Source of the DNA: Leclercia adecarboxylata
Lineage (GTDB): Bacteria; Pseudomonadota; Gammaproteobacteria; Enterobacterales; Enterobacteriaceae
Assembly: GCF_023639785.1 (NCBI RefSeq)
Contig: NZ_CP098325.1
Span: 496,001 to 560,000, forward strand
Direction of reading: 5' to 3'
Length of the DNA: 64,000 nucleotides
Shown piece after piece: positions 16,710 through 24,539 of the stretch. The notes under the pieces are model-generated. The model was not told the origin of the DNA and made no database searches. It saw nothing but the letters and a program-made list of their open reading frames with translations. The position numbers and the translations under genes are program-made. Within the stretch, counting starts at the first letter, position 1; every line of letters begins with the position of its first letter.

Positions 16710-18380
16710 ATGAAAGACGCGTGGCTGGAAACGTGCTCGACCACCATCCAAAACTTCGTGGAACGCTCTACGAGGCTACAGCCAGATAAACTTGACCTGG
16801 AATTAGTCGAAAATATTGATTTCGACTACCAGATTAACTTAAGTCTGCATTTTCGTGTTGAGACGACAGATCACACTCAGGTGGGGAGAGTCACCGCCGG
16901 GAACGGCACCCGCGTTTTTACCAGTACTTTCCAGTACGCCGAGGCGCTCCAGGAGGAGTCCAGCGCGGTTTTATCCCGCCAGGCCACGCTTCGTGAAGCA
17001 CAGGCCCTGGTGCTTTCCCACCCTTACGGTGCGCTTCAGAAAGAGCAAGAAATCTACTCACATCCCACGCGCCTCTGTTTAACTGAAAACTGCGCTAATT
17101 GTCATGGACGCGGACAGGTCAACTGCTCCTGGTGCTATGGTTCTGGTCGCGTGAGCTGCACCACCTGTGGCGGAAGCGGGCAGGTCCTGGAACAGCGTAG
17201 CCATTTCGATCACTACACCAATCAGTATCGCACAGAGAGCCATTACCGGATGTGCTCGACCTGCACCGGGGGTAAAGTGCATTGCAACCACTGTAGCGGT
17301 TCAGGCAACCAGCGCTGTTCTCCCTGCGAGGGAACAGGCGAAACAACCCGCGTTACCCGGCTGGCCAGTATTGCCGTGCCTCGATACCAGCTGATCTATC
17401 ATCGTGAAGATGTCCCGACGTTCATTAAGGATGGCCTCTACAAAGCGGGCATCCCGGAACTGGCGGGTTATGGCGCCGTTGAGCTGGCAGATTCCAGTAT
17501 TGACGAGGGACTGCGGAACGTTAACTTCATCTACAATGCCAGCGTGCCCTTTGCCAGATTTAAGAGCCAGCTGCGCCAGGCTCAGGTGGCGGAACAGCCT
17601 GTTAACTGGATTGTTTACGGTCGACGTCCGCAGATACTTGATGCCGGACACGTCGTTGAGTTGATGTTAAAAAACGATCTCAATGAGCTTGTCCATCGCA
17701 CCACCAGAGGGAGCTTGCTCAACCCTCTTGTTGCGGCGTTCAGCCGTAAAACGGTGGCCACCTTTATGGAGTCAGAAGCCCATCAGGAGATGCTGGATGC
17801 GAACCGCAAGGGGAAATCCGGGGAGATGCTCCGCGAGGCGATGAATCGTGGGGTCACCACCACCTATATTGATGAAGCCCTGACCAGCCTGAACGCCATC
17901 ACCCGGGCTGTGCAAAACTGGTCGGTGGTGAAGTGGGCCATCTTCAGCGCGGTCATTATCTATCTGTTTATGCCGCTCTACACCGCTTATGGCAACATCT
18001 GGTTCAACGACATGGCGTCCGGACGGGTCTACCTTACGCCGTTCCTGCGCTGGGATAATCAGCATAATTTACTCGCTTCTCTGGAGATACTGGCGCTTTA
18101 CTGCGGCCTGTTTATCGCCATCGCTGCCGTTGTTATCCCTTTCCTGGGGTATGTATGGCGCAGGGGATGGGTTCGCTGGCGAATGGGCCAGCATCTGGCG
18201 AGCTGGGCGGTGAATAAGAAGATTTTACGCAGCGGCTGGTTTATGAGTTTTGTTCTGACGTGCCTGCTCACTGCTTGCCTGCTACTGTTTTTCCCGATCT
18301 GGGTGACGAATGAGGGGGCGTTATTCGGGCTATACCCGTTAACCGATCTCATCCTCTGGGTTGTGCAGTTTATTCAGTAA
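16710..18380 (+). CDS. DnaJ-type zinc-ribbon membrane protein of unknown function
   Basis: A 556-residue protein. An N-terminal soluble region (1-125) precedes six CxxC motifs, several as CxxCxGxG (about 128-208: CANCHGRG, CSWCYGSG, CTTCGGSG, CSTCTGG, CNHCSGSG, CSPCEGTG), which resemble the DnaJ zinc-binding domain. There is no J domain. A middle region covers 210-400. Three or four membrane segments follow near 406-425, 450-478 and 508-535, with a hydrophobic C-terminus. The layout suggests an inner-membrane protein with a cytoplasmic zinc-bearing head. It sits between a restriction operon and symE, so a defence or stress role is possible but unproven. AGGTAATAAAG precedes the ATG. Confidence 0.88.
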   Translation: MKDAWLETCSTTIQNFVERSTRLQPDKLDLELVENIDFDYQINLSLHFRVETTDHTQVGRVTAGNGTRVFTSTFQYAEALQEESSAVLSRQATLREAQALVLSHPYGALQKEQEIYSHPTRLCLTENCANCHGRGQVNCSWCYGSGRVSCTTCGGSGQVLEQRSHFDHYTNQYRTESHYRMCSTCTGGKVHCNHCSGSGNQRCSPCEGTGETTRVTRLASIAVPRYQLIYHREDVPTFIKDGLYKAGIPELAGYGAVELADSSIDEGLRNVNFIYNASVPFARFKSQLRQAQVAEQPVNWIVYGRRPQILDAGHVVELMLKNDLNELVHRTTRGSLLNPLVAAFSRKTVATFMESEAHQEMLDANRKGKSGEMLREAMNRGVTTTYIDEALTSLNAITRAVQNWSVVKWAIFSAVIIYLFMPLYTAYGNIWFNDMASGRVYLTPFLRWDNQHNLLASLEILALYCGLFIAIAAVVIPFLGYVWRRGWVRWRMGQHLASWAVNKKILRSGWFMSFVLTCLLTACLLLFFPIWVTNEGALFGLYPLTDLILWVVQFIQ

Positions 18381-18410
18381 TACGGTCCAGGCCTCGGCCA
18401 TATCAACAAA

Positions 18411-18428
18411 AGGCGCCCGTCGGCGCCT
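18411..18428. terminator. Hairpin between the zinc-ribbon gene and symE
   Basis: AGGCGCC (18411-18417) and GGCGCCT (18422-18428) form a perfect 7-bp stem with a CGTC loop between two convergent genes. On the minus strand it is followed by TTTGTTGAT, so it is better suited to end symE transcription. Confidence 0.6.
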
Positions 18429-18445
18429 TATCTGTATAGCTGAGG

Positions 18446-18778
18446 TCAGTTTTTCCCGGCCTTCCCCGATATCACCCCAACAAAATCCATCACCTGCTTC
18501 TGCTTACCTGCCGACAGTTGGCTCACCTCACGCATCAGCTTTTCAATCTCCGGCTCTCCCTGCCGGGACGTCAGTATCATGCAGCCCTTCATCACCTTCA
18601 CATCCACCTTCGTTCCGGTGCTGAACCCGGCTTCGTTTAGCCACAGGCCTTTCATGATGAAGGCGGGAATGCGGGTGTAATCCCCATAGCGCGTCGCATA
18701 ACTTACGGTAAACACCCGGTCGTCAGCGGCAAAGACTTCTGGTTGCAGGGAATCTGCAATACAATCGATATCAGTCAT
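18446..18778 (-). CDS. symE: SymE-family toxin-like protein
   Basis: A 110-residue protein. The core YTRIPAFIMKGLWLNEAGFSTGTKVDVKVMKGCMILTSR (about residues 30-69, split here only for reading) is the SymE AbrB-like fold, followed by a longer C-terminal helix region than in E. coli SymE. SymE is an SOS-induced protein that acts on RNA or nucleoids and is normally kept low by the antisense RNA SymR. The start at 18778 has GGAG nine bases upstream; the frame to 18835 is leader. A LexA box lies about 80 bases upstream. In E. coli symE also lies beside mcrBC. No SymR promoter was confirmed on the opposite strand. Confidence 0.82.
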   Translation of the reverse strand: MTDIDCIADSLQPEVFAADDRVFTVSYATRYGDYTRIPAFIMKGLWLNEAGFSTGTKVDVKVMKGCMILTSRQGEPEIEKLMREVSQLSAGKQKQVMDFVGVISGKAGKN

Positions 18779-18857
18779 GGTTACTATTCTCCGTAAATAG
18801 TGATTGTGATGAGCGATACGGGCATGTTGGCGCATGCCCGTATTGCGTTAAATAACC

Positions 18858-18873
18858 CTGTAAATCTAACCAG
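18858..18873 (-). promoter_or_regulatory. LexA (SOS) box upstream of symE
   Basis: CTG-TAAATCTAAC-CAG matches CTG-N10-CAG and is flanked by C and TA as in the longer consensus. It lies about 80 bases upstream of the symE start, the position expected for SOS control, as known for E. coli symE. Confidence 0.7.
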
Positions 18874-19023
18874 TAAATAAGAATAAGTCCAGATTAATAC
18901 AGGACGTAATAAGCGCCATTAAACTACTTTCAGATATTAATATGATTAACTAATAAAGAATTTATATATTCAGTCTTAATGATTTTGTTCTTTTACCACT
19001 TCAGCTATTACACAATGCAACTC

Positions 19024-19047
19024 AAAGCCAGCACCTCTGCTGGCTTT
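19024..19047 (-). terminator. Terminator of the hcp-toxin-immunity operon
   Basis: AAAGCCAGCA (19024-19033) and TGCTGGCTTT (19038-19047) form a perfect 10-bp stem with a CCTC loop, five bases beyond the last gene of the leftward operon. The T-run is partly within the stem. Confidence 0.7.
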
Positions 19048-19051
19048 GCTT

Positions 19052-19477
19052 TCAGAAGGGTGAAGAGGAGAGATAAACAGAAATGGAATAGAGCGAGCCA
19101 TTCGCACGATAAGCCGCCGGGCTTTGAAACATGTAGATTTTCCCTTTCACTGACAAAAAGATCGCATCGTTCTCGACTTTCTTCAACGCATGCCGATCCG
19201 TTGTGATTAGAAAAGGTGCACTATCATCTTCAAGACTTGCTATAAAGGCTTTATCGTTTTTGGCCGCGTCATAGAGATAGAAGCGATACGAAAAATCGGT
19301 AGTGGCTCCCGCGCTTGCTTCTGTGATGTACAGATTAGCCAGGCTATTCACTTTCACTTTGTTGATGATCTTCTGCTCAAGCGGTGAAAAATGCAAAACC
19401 TTGTAAGCGCCAAAAACGACAATGGCCAAAAGGATTACGAGTATGTACCGCTTCTTAAAAACCCGTCCGCTTTGCAT
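19052..19477 (-). CDS. Putative immunity protein for the toxin-44 effector
   Basis: A 141-residue protein with an N-terminal signal anchor (about residues 8-26, KKRYILVILLAIVVFGAYKVL) and a small beta-rich periplasmic domain (TDFSYRFYLYDAA, SAPFLITTD). It starts 23 bases inside the toxin gene with GGGGAT upstream, so it is translationally coupled. Position immediately after a polymorphic-toxin gene makes it the cognate immunity protein by context. A membrane anchor suggests the toxin acts in, or passes through, the periplasm. I think it belongs to DUF6201, from memory only. Confidence 0.72.
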   Translation of the reverse strand: MQSGRVFKKRYILVILLAIVVFGAYKVLHFSPLEQKIINKVKVNSLANLYITEASAGATTDFSYRFYLYDAAKNDKAFIASLEDDSAPFLITTDRHALKKVENDAIFLSVKGKIYMFQSPAAYRANGSLYSISVYLSSSPF

Positions 19478-19871
19478 AATCGATCCCCATCTTTATCCAT
19501 GCCTGATCGTCCGGATCGTCTCCGTAAGGTGCGGAGCGATACCAATTACCGAACTCGGGTTCACTTGTCCCGGCACGATTTTGGGCCCATCCAGCTGCCC
19601 TTAATAATATTTCTTCCTTAATGCCTGCAGCCTGACCAACTGCGCCATAGTGGAAGTTACCGAAATTGGCATATTGCCTGCCACAGCGATTCTTATAATC
19701 CCATGGACCACGTGCTCTAACCTGTTGGTAAAACCAGGCATAGGTTAACGCTGATGGGCCCCTGTGAAACCGCGCCAACATCATATTATTGATGATACTT
19801 ATTCCCGGGGGAGCAAAAGACGATACATCAAACGGCGGCTGCGGCGATGCTGCCAATGTAGGATATCTCAT
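19455..19871 (-). CDS. Polymorphic toxin, toxin-44 domain, coupled to Hcp
   Basis: A 138-residue protein. After a Pro-rich start (TLAASPQPPFDVSSFAPPG), the domain with WFYQQVRARGPWDYK, GNFHYGAVGQAAG and a C-terminal YGDDPDDQAWIKMGIDY segment matches the bacterial toxin-44 family found at the ends of polymorphic toxins. Its ATG overlaps the hcp stop (ATGA), so it is made with Hcp but as a separate chain. It is presumably loaded into the Hcp ring for type VI secretion. The biochemical activity of the family is not known to me. Confidence 0.78.
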   Translation of the reverse strand: MRYPTLAASPQPPFDVSSFAPPGISIINNMMLARFHRGPSALTYAWFYQQVRARGPWDYKNRCGRQYANFGNFHYGAVGQAAGIKEEILLRAAGWAQNRAGTSEPEFGNWYRSAPYGDDPDDQAWIKMGIDYAKRTGF

Positions 19872-20359
19872 GCCTGCACTCTCTCGTTCCAGCTATCGGT
19901 GAACATAATGTTTCCGTCGCAGTGCTTCCAGGTAATTTTTTCATAGCGAAGCTCTACACATTCAAGATGGTTATGTTTCTCTTTAGTCGGATCTTTGGTG
20001 TCGTGCATTACAGGGGAAACGCCAACAACTTTCACACCTTCAAGAAATATATTGAAATATTCCTCTTCTAAACCAGAGTAATTGATGTGGTACCACTTAA
20101 ATTCGGCTGATTTGAGCGTCTGGCCTGTAGCGACTGCTTTGTAGAGGTAGGGAGAAGAGGAGTCAAAATCTTTTTGAATAATCACAGCAGAGTGTTTTCG
20201 GGTGCCGGTTATATTGCCTGTCATGCCATCTGTAAGAAGACTGAGATTATGTGAAAATCCATTAATCTCAATACTGCCTTCACGATCTATAACATCTACA
20301 GATCCCTTTATGTGTGCACCGCCATCGTCTTTAAGCCATAGATACGCTGGAATAGCCAT
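19868..20359 (-). CDS. hcp: Hcp, type VI secretion tube protein (orphan)
   Basis: A 163-residue Hcp of the Hcp1 family: MAIPAYLWLKDDGG, GSVDVIDREGSIEINGFSHNL and EKHNHLECVELRYEKITWKHCDGNIMFTDSW are typical. Hcp hexamers stack into the secretion tube and chaperone small effectors. No sheath, baseplate or membrane-complex genes are in the window, so this is an orphan hcp that must use a type VI apparatus encoded elsewhere. GAGGATAAAGAA precedes the ATG. It heads a three-gene operon with toxin and immunity genes. Confidence 0.93.
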   Translation of the reverse strand: MAIPAYLWLKDDGGAHIKGSVDVIDREGSIEINGFSHNLSLLTDGMTGNITGTRKHSAVIIQKDFDSSSPYLYKAVATGQTLKSAEFKWYHINYSGLEEEYFNIFLEGVKVVGVSPVMHDTKDPTKEKHNHLECVELRYEKITWKHCDGNIMFTDSWNERVQA

Positions 20360-20484
20360 TTCTTTATCCTCATGTTGTTATTAAAATCCCTGAGGAAAGT
20401 GTACTTAATCAAAACTGGCGGGTAAATGAGCTAACCCAACAATAACCACAATATAATAATGGTTAAAATTAAAGTTTAATCACG

Positions 20485-20832
20485 TTAACGGCGACTCATT
20501 AACTCCAGACCATCCCCCATCGCCCCCCGAATCCGCGCCAGCACTGCATTCATTAACTTCTGATGCTCCACATGCTTCTCTTCTAACATCGCAACAGACA
20601 AAACAGACTTCCTCAACCACACATACCGGTACCGCGCCGCTAAATCAAAAAGCCGCTCCCGCATCTGCATCAAATACTGCGACCCACACCCCGCCACAAT
20701 GGCGGTATGAAACGCCTGATGCCGCTGGTCCCACTCGTCCAGCATGGTTTCGCTGGCGTCGCGGGATTCCAGCTTGTTCAGCAGGCTCATGCGCAGCTTC
20801 TCATCCGGCTGATAAACGCCGCGGTAATGTCG
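20485..20832 (-). pseudogene. csiR: Decayed csiR (GntR-family regulator of the gab genes)
   Basis: The translation reads RGVYQPDEKLRMSLL and then jumps to NKLESRDASETMLDEWDQRHQ and LFDLAARYRYVWLRKSVLSV. From memory these match E. coli CsiR except that about 90 residues after MSLL are missing (most of the helix-turn-helix and the start of the FCD domain), with the junction near 20780. The tail after AVLAR is also out of register. CsiR represses the GABA-utilisation operon. It lies next to gabT, but gabP and gabD are absent, so this is a relic of a deleted csiD-lhgO-gabDTP-csiR locus. Confidence 0.8.
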
Positions 20833-20923
20833 TTCTTCAGCCAGCAGCATCCGTCTATGGCCGTCGCCTGTGAAATGATGGTGCTGCTCCTTAAAACTGC
20901 CCGGCCTGCACCGGGCATTAAAC

Positions 20924-22207
20924 CTACCCCTGCTTCGCCTCATCAAAACACGCGGCGATGATCGCCAGCCCCTGCTGAAGCTGTGCCTCTTCCACGGTCA
21001 GCGGCACCAGGATGCGCAGCACGTTGTGGTACGGGCCACACGAGAGCAGGATCAGCCCTTTATCCCGCGCCCGGACGACAATCTGCGCCGTCAGGGCGGC
21101 GTCCGGTTTATGGTGGTCGCCCTCTTCAAACAGTTCGATGGCAATCATCGCGCCCAGGCCGCGTACGTCGCCGATCTCCCGGTGTTTTTCAGCGATAGCC
21201 AGCAGCCCTTCGCGCAGGGTGTTGCCAAGCCAGTTGGCTTTGCCCAGCAGATCTTCCTGCCCGAACACCTTCATCACCGCCAGCGCAGCGGCGCAGGCGA
21301 TGGGGCTCCCGGCGTAGGTGCCGCCCAGCCCGCCGGGGGCGATGGCGTCCATCACCTCGGCGCGTCCGGTGACGCCCGCCAGCGGGAAGCCACCGGCAAT
21401 GGATTTGGCGAAGGTGGTGATATCCGCCGCCACGCCCATCTGCTCCATGGCGAAGAAGGTCCCGGTCCGGCCTGCGCCGCTCTGCACTTCATCGGCAATC
21501 AGCATGATGCCGTGCTCGTCGCACAGTTCGCGCAGGCGCTGCATAAAGGCCGGGGAGGTGGCATAGAACCCGCCTTCACCCTGGACGGGTTCGATCACAA
21601 TGGCGGCGATATCTTCCGGCGCGGCATCGTTCTTAAAGATGCGATGGATGCTGGCGATGGCGTCGTCATCGCTGATGCCGTGCAGGGCGCAGGGATAGAG
21701 CGCGCGATAGACGTGGCCCGGCATCAGCCCCATGCCCGCTGAGTAAGGGTTCACTTTTCCGGTCAGCGAGAGGGTGTAGTGGGTGCGGCCATGATAGGCC
21801 CCGGTAAAGGCGATGGTGCCGTTGCGCTTCGTGGCCGCGCGGGCAATTTTCACCGCGTTCTCCACCGCTTCGGAGCCGGTGGTCACCAGCAGGGTTTTCT
21901 TCGGGAAATCCCCCGGCACTTTCTGGTTCAGGGTTTCACAAAGCTCCAGATAGGGCTCATAGGCCAGCACCTGGAAGCAGGTATGCGACAGCTTTTTCAG
22001 CTGCGCTTCCACGGCGCTGACCACCTCCGGGTGCAGATGCCCGGTGTTCAGCACCGCGATGCCGCCGGCGAAATCAAGATACTCACGGCCTTCAACGTCC
22101 CATACCCGGCAGTTCTCGGCGCGGGCGGCAAAAATCGGGTGGATCTGCCCCACGCCGCGGGGGATGGCATTGCTACGGCGCTGCATTAAGGCTTTATTGC
22201 TGCTCAT
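20924..22207 (-). CDS. gabT: 4-aminobutyrate aminotransferase GabT
   Basis: A 427-residue class III PLP aminotransferase that transfers the amino group of GABA to 2-oxoglutarate. The cofactor segment GSEAVENAVKIARAAT and the active-site Lys (FAKSIAGGFPLAGV) are present, as is IADEVQSGAGRTG. Length and sequence match E. coli GabT. The start at 22207 has AGGAG eight bases upstream. Its usual partners gabD and gabP are missing and csiR beside it is broken, so it now stands alone. It may act with succinate-semialdehyde dehydrogenases encoded elsewhere. Confidence 0.93.
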   Translation of the reverse strand: MSSNKALMQRRSNAIPRGVGQIHPIFAARAENCRVWDVEGREYLDFAGGIAVLNTGHLHPEVVSAVEAQLKKLSHTCFQVLAYEPYLELCETLNQKVPGDFPKKTLLVTTGSEAVENAVKIARAATKRNGTIAFTGAYHGRTHYTLSLTGKVNPYSAGMGLMPGHVYRALYPCALHGISDDDAIASIHRIFKNDAAPEDIAAIVIEPVQGEGGFYATSPAFMQRLRELCDEHGIMLIADEVQSGAGRTGTFFAMEQMGVAADITTFAKSIAGGFPLAGVTGRAEVMDAIAPGGLGGTYAGSPIACAAALAVMKVFGQEDLLGKANWLGNTLREGLLAIAEKHREIGDVRGLGAMIAIELFEEGDHHKPDAALTAQIVVRARDKGLILLSCGPYHNVLRILVPLTVEEAQLQQGLAIIAACFDEAKQG

Positions 22208-22483
22208 TGAAATCTCCTGAAAGAGTAAAGGCCGATGCACATATATTTGATTTCTGAGTCGTCTTTGATGCCGGGCCCGGTGGCCGTTGGCCATCGCGAG
22301 GACGTCCGCCTCATCGTTAAAGCGGCACACTCTGGCGAAAGGGCACTCTGACATTACCGGGCACATCTACAAGAATAGTCGGCTGGAAGACGTTGCCGAC
22401 CCCCGGCTGAAGTTTATTCGCTGCCTGGGTTAAAAGAAGGTAATAATGCAGCGGCGCTCATTCATAACCTGACAGGGACTACC

Positions 22484-22909
22484 ATGCTCAACGCCCTCAA
22501 CCATCTCACCCTCGCCGTCAGCAACCTGCCCGCCAGCATTGCATTCTGGCGCGATCTTCTCGGCCTGCGCCTGCACGCCGAATGGCACACCGGGGCGTAT
22601 CTCACCTGCGGCGATCTCTGGCTCTGCCTCTCTTATGACGAAACGCGCACATTCATCCCGCCGCAGAACAGCGACTACACCCACTACGCCTTCTCTGTTG
22701 AACCGGAACACTTCGACGCCGTCGCGCAAAAGCTGAAAGACGCGGGCGTTACGGTCTGGAAAGAGAACAAAAGCGAAGGGGCGTCGTTCTATTTTCTCGA
22801 CCCGGACGGGCACAAGCTGGAGCTGCACGTGGGGGATCTGGCCGCGCGGCTGGCGGCGTGTCGGCAGAAGCCTTACGCGGGGATGGTATTTACGTCGGAT
22901 AAGGGTTAA
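22484..22909 (+). CDS. fosA: FosA-family fosfomycin glutathione transferase
   Basis: A 141-residue vicinal-oxygen-chelate enzyme: [18 protein letters not shown] supplies the first metal His, DYTHYAF the second, and [10 protein letters not shown] the Glu. The Mn- and K-dependent enzyme adds glutathione to fosfomycin in the cytoplasm. The sequence is close to the chromosomal FosA variants of Enterobacter and Leclercia. All metal ligands are present, so intrinsic reduced fosfomycin susceptibility is expected. A degraded second copy of its 3' end lies 1.4 kb downstream. Confidence 0.93.
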   Translation: MLNALNHLTLAVSNLPASIAFWRDLLGLRLHAEWHTGAYLTCGDLWLCLSYDETRTFIPPQNSDYTHYAFSVEPEHFDAVAQKLKDAGVTVWKENKSEGASFYFLDPDGHKLELHVGDLAARLAACRQKPYAGMVFTSDKG

Positions 22910-22918
22910 CAGGGAAAG

Positions 22919-22949
22919 TAGGCCGGGTAAGCGCAGCGACACCCGGCGT
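22919..22949. repeat. REP-like palindrome after fosA
   Basis: GGCCGGGT and ACCCGGC arms around AAGCGCAGCGAC form a typical enterobacterial REP hairpin just after the fosA stop. Confidence 0.7.
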
Positions 22950-23160
22950 GAAGACTGATGAGTAGTAGAAAGATATTTCCCTTCATCCATAATCTCGAAA
23001 TAATTAAGAAACTATGGCAACTGTATATTCCGCCATAAGCAGACGTTATAAACGATCAATTATTTTTATCGGGTTAAATTCCGAATGGTTAAGTCTGATA
23101 TAGACAGTTCTAAAATAAAGTACGTACTATCAGATTTTTAATCTTATAAGGATGTATATT

Positions 23161-23859
23161 GTGAGCTCAAGACAAGATATCAGGGATGGTGCCGATTTTG
23201 ACCATTCATTAAGAGGGCTTATTTATACTGATGTACTGGGTTGGATAGATATGGGCCATGCGCGTGGCTATGATGTCGAAGAACTCCGGAGACAGTTCAT
23301 GCAGGGTGAAGTTAGCGGACGGGATTACTATGTTGTTATGTATCGGCAGGATATGCACGTAGCAAAATTTGGCTCTCGACTGGGTATCGGAAAATTTGCC
23401 CGATGGGAAATAAAACGTGGCCGGAATGTGCATGATATCAATCGAATGATGTTAGCGATGATGATGAGTACAGCGTTCCGATTTGAGAATCTACAGAGTC
23501 TTCGCTTTTTTTCCTGGTTTACAGATAGTGGTTTGAGTGGTGAGGATTTAGTATCTGATTTATTTGGATTTCACCGTACTATCAGACCTGGATTCTATGC
23601 CCATCAGTTGAAACCAGTGAGTTATGAGTCTGCGTTACGGCGTTGGGATTATTATGGCGCTGTCGGTTCTTTTAAAAATCCAGGTTTTAAACCCATGATT
23701 TTTCCCGATCCGGATGACCCCTGTGTTAAGCATGAACCATACATCGCTGAACTCCCTATGTTTATGAAATGGTTGTATCCCTGGGATGACTTTACTTCTG
23801 GCATCGTTAATGTTCTTACCGAAAATGGTACATCATTTGGATATACAGGGATTAGATGA
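23161..23859 (+). CDS. Unknown protein, candidate effector
   Basis: A 232-residue soluble protein with an N-terminal half containing GLIYTDVLGWIDMGHARGYD and a later LSGEDLVSDLFGF. The paired His-containing and EDL motifs recall DUF4056 proteins, but this is a weak, memory-based match. I choose the GTG at 23161 because TAAGGA lies eight bases upstream; the ATG at 23152 would overlap that site. Its stop overlaps the start of a small membrane-anchored gene (ATGA). This effector/immunity-like arrangement lies in an AT-richer cassette bracketed by a fosA 3' duplication. A role as a secreted toxin is inference. Confidence 0.8.
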   Translation: MSSRQDIRDGADFDHSLRGLIYTDVLGWIDMGHARGYDVEELRRQFMQGEVSGRDYYVVMYRQDMHVAKFGSRLGIGKFARWEIKRGRNVHDINRMMLAMMMSTAFRFENLQSLRFFSWFTDSGLSGEDLVSDLFGFHRTIRPGFYAHQLKPVSYESALRRWDYYGAVGSFKNPGFKPMIFPDPDDPCVKHEPYIAELPMFMKWLYPWDDFTSGIVNVLTENGTSFGYTGIR

Positions 23860-24284
23860 TGCTCTCTAAATTTATCCGCTACTTCATAGCTCTATCCCTC
23901 ACAGCCTTAATTCTCAGCTTTCTGTTCATCTACCTCGTCGCATCTGACATAAATGAGATAACGGTCTACAAAGAAACCGACCGCTACCGTTATTACTCGC
24001 TCACCGACAAAGAAATTAAAAACGCACCGAGAATATCGCAAAACTATTATTTCGAATCTCAACCCGGCGATGGATATGCGCCTTCAAATGCCATTATTTT
24101 CCAGGACGCCACTGACCCGGGACTGCTTCGGGATTATCTTGCTGGTTCAGGATACGTCCGGGAGCAACGAAAGGCGCGTGAAATGGAAGTGTGGTGCCAG
24201 CCCAAAAACGCGTGCAGGGATCGCTTTTATATATACGTCGATAAACATGCTAAAGAAGTGAGGTTAACTTCTATACGGAACTGA
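23856..24284 (+). CDS. Small membrane-anchored protein, candidate immunity partner
   Basis: A 142-residue protein with one N-terminal hydrophobic segment (about residues 7-30, IRYFIALSLTALILSFLFIYLV) and a periplasmic domain containing two Cys (EVWCQPKNACRD) that could form a disulphide. It is coupled to the upstream gene by an ATGA overlap. The arrangement mirrors the toxin-44/immunity pair at 19 kb. I do not recognise the family. Confidence 0.78.
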   Translation: MMLSKFIRYFIALSLTALILSFLFIYLVASDINEITVYKETDRYRYYSLTDKEIKNAPRISQNYYFESQPGDGYAPSNAIIFQDATDPGLLRDYLAGSGYVREQRKAREMEVWCQPKNACRDRFYIYVDKHAKEVRLTSIRN

Positions 24285-24304
24285 ACCTCATGCTTAACGC
24301 CTTT

Positions 24305-24354
24305 CTGGCGGCGTGTCGATACAAGCCTTAAGCGGGGAGGGTTTTTACGCTAGA
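24305..24354 (+). pseudogene. Degenerate copy of the fosA 3' end
   Basis: CTGGCGGCGTGTCG, AAGCCTTA, GCGGGGA and TTTACG occur in the same order and nearly the same spacing as at 22850-22899 at the end of fosA. By eye about 41 of 48 positions agree. No other fosA sequence is present. It therefore looks like an old duplication left when the intervening 1.4 kb was inserted. Confidence 0.65.
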
Positions 24355-24539
24355 GGATGCATAACTCACGCGCGCAAAGTGGTCACTGTTTCACTATGTG
24401 AAACATTTCCCGCAACGCTTCTTTGATACCCCTCACGCATCCCGATCCCGCGCTCGTCAGCCTCCACGAATTCCTTACACTCAGCCTCATAACAAACACG
24501 TCACATTTGTTGACGCCTTTCCTGGCCTCAGGAGGTTAC

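Noticed and set aside
22208..22483. Frames between gabT and fosA that suggest a gene remnant (for example a short plus-strand run ending near 22433)
   Set aside because: The pieces are too short and in different frames, and I could not match them to a family. I treat the region as promoter/leader with possible decay.
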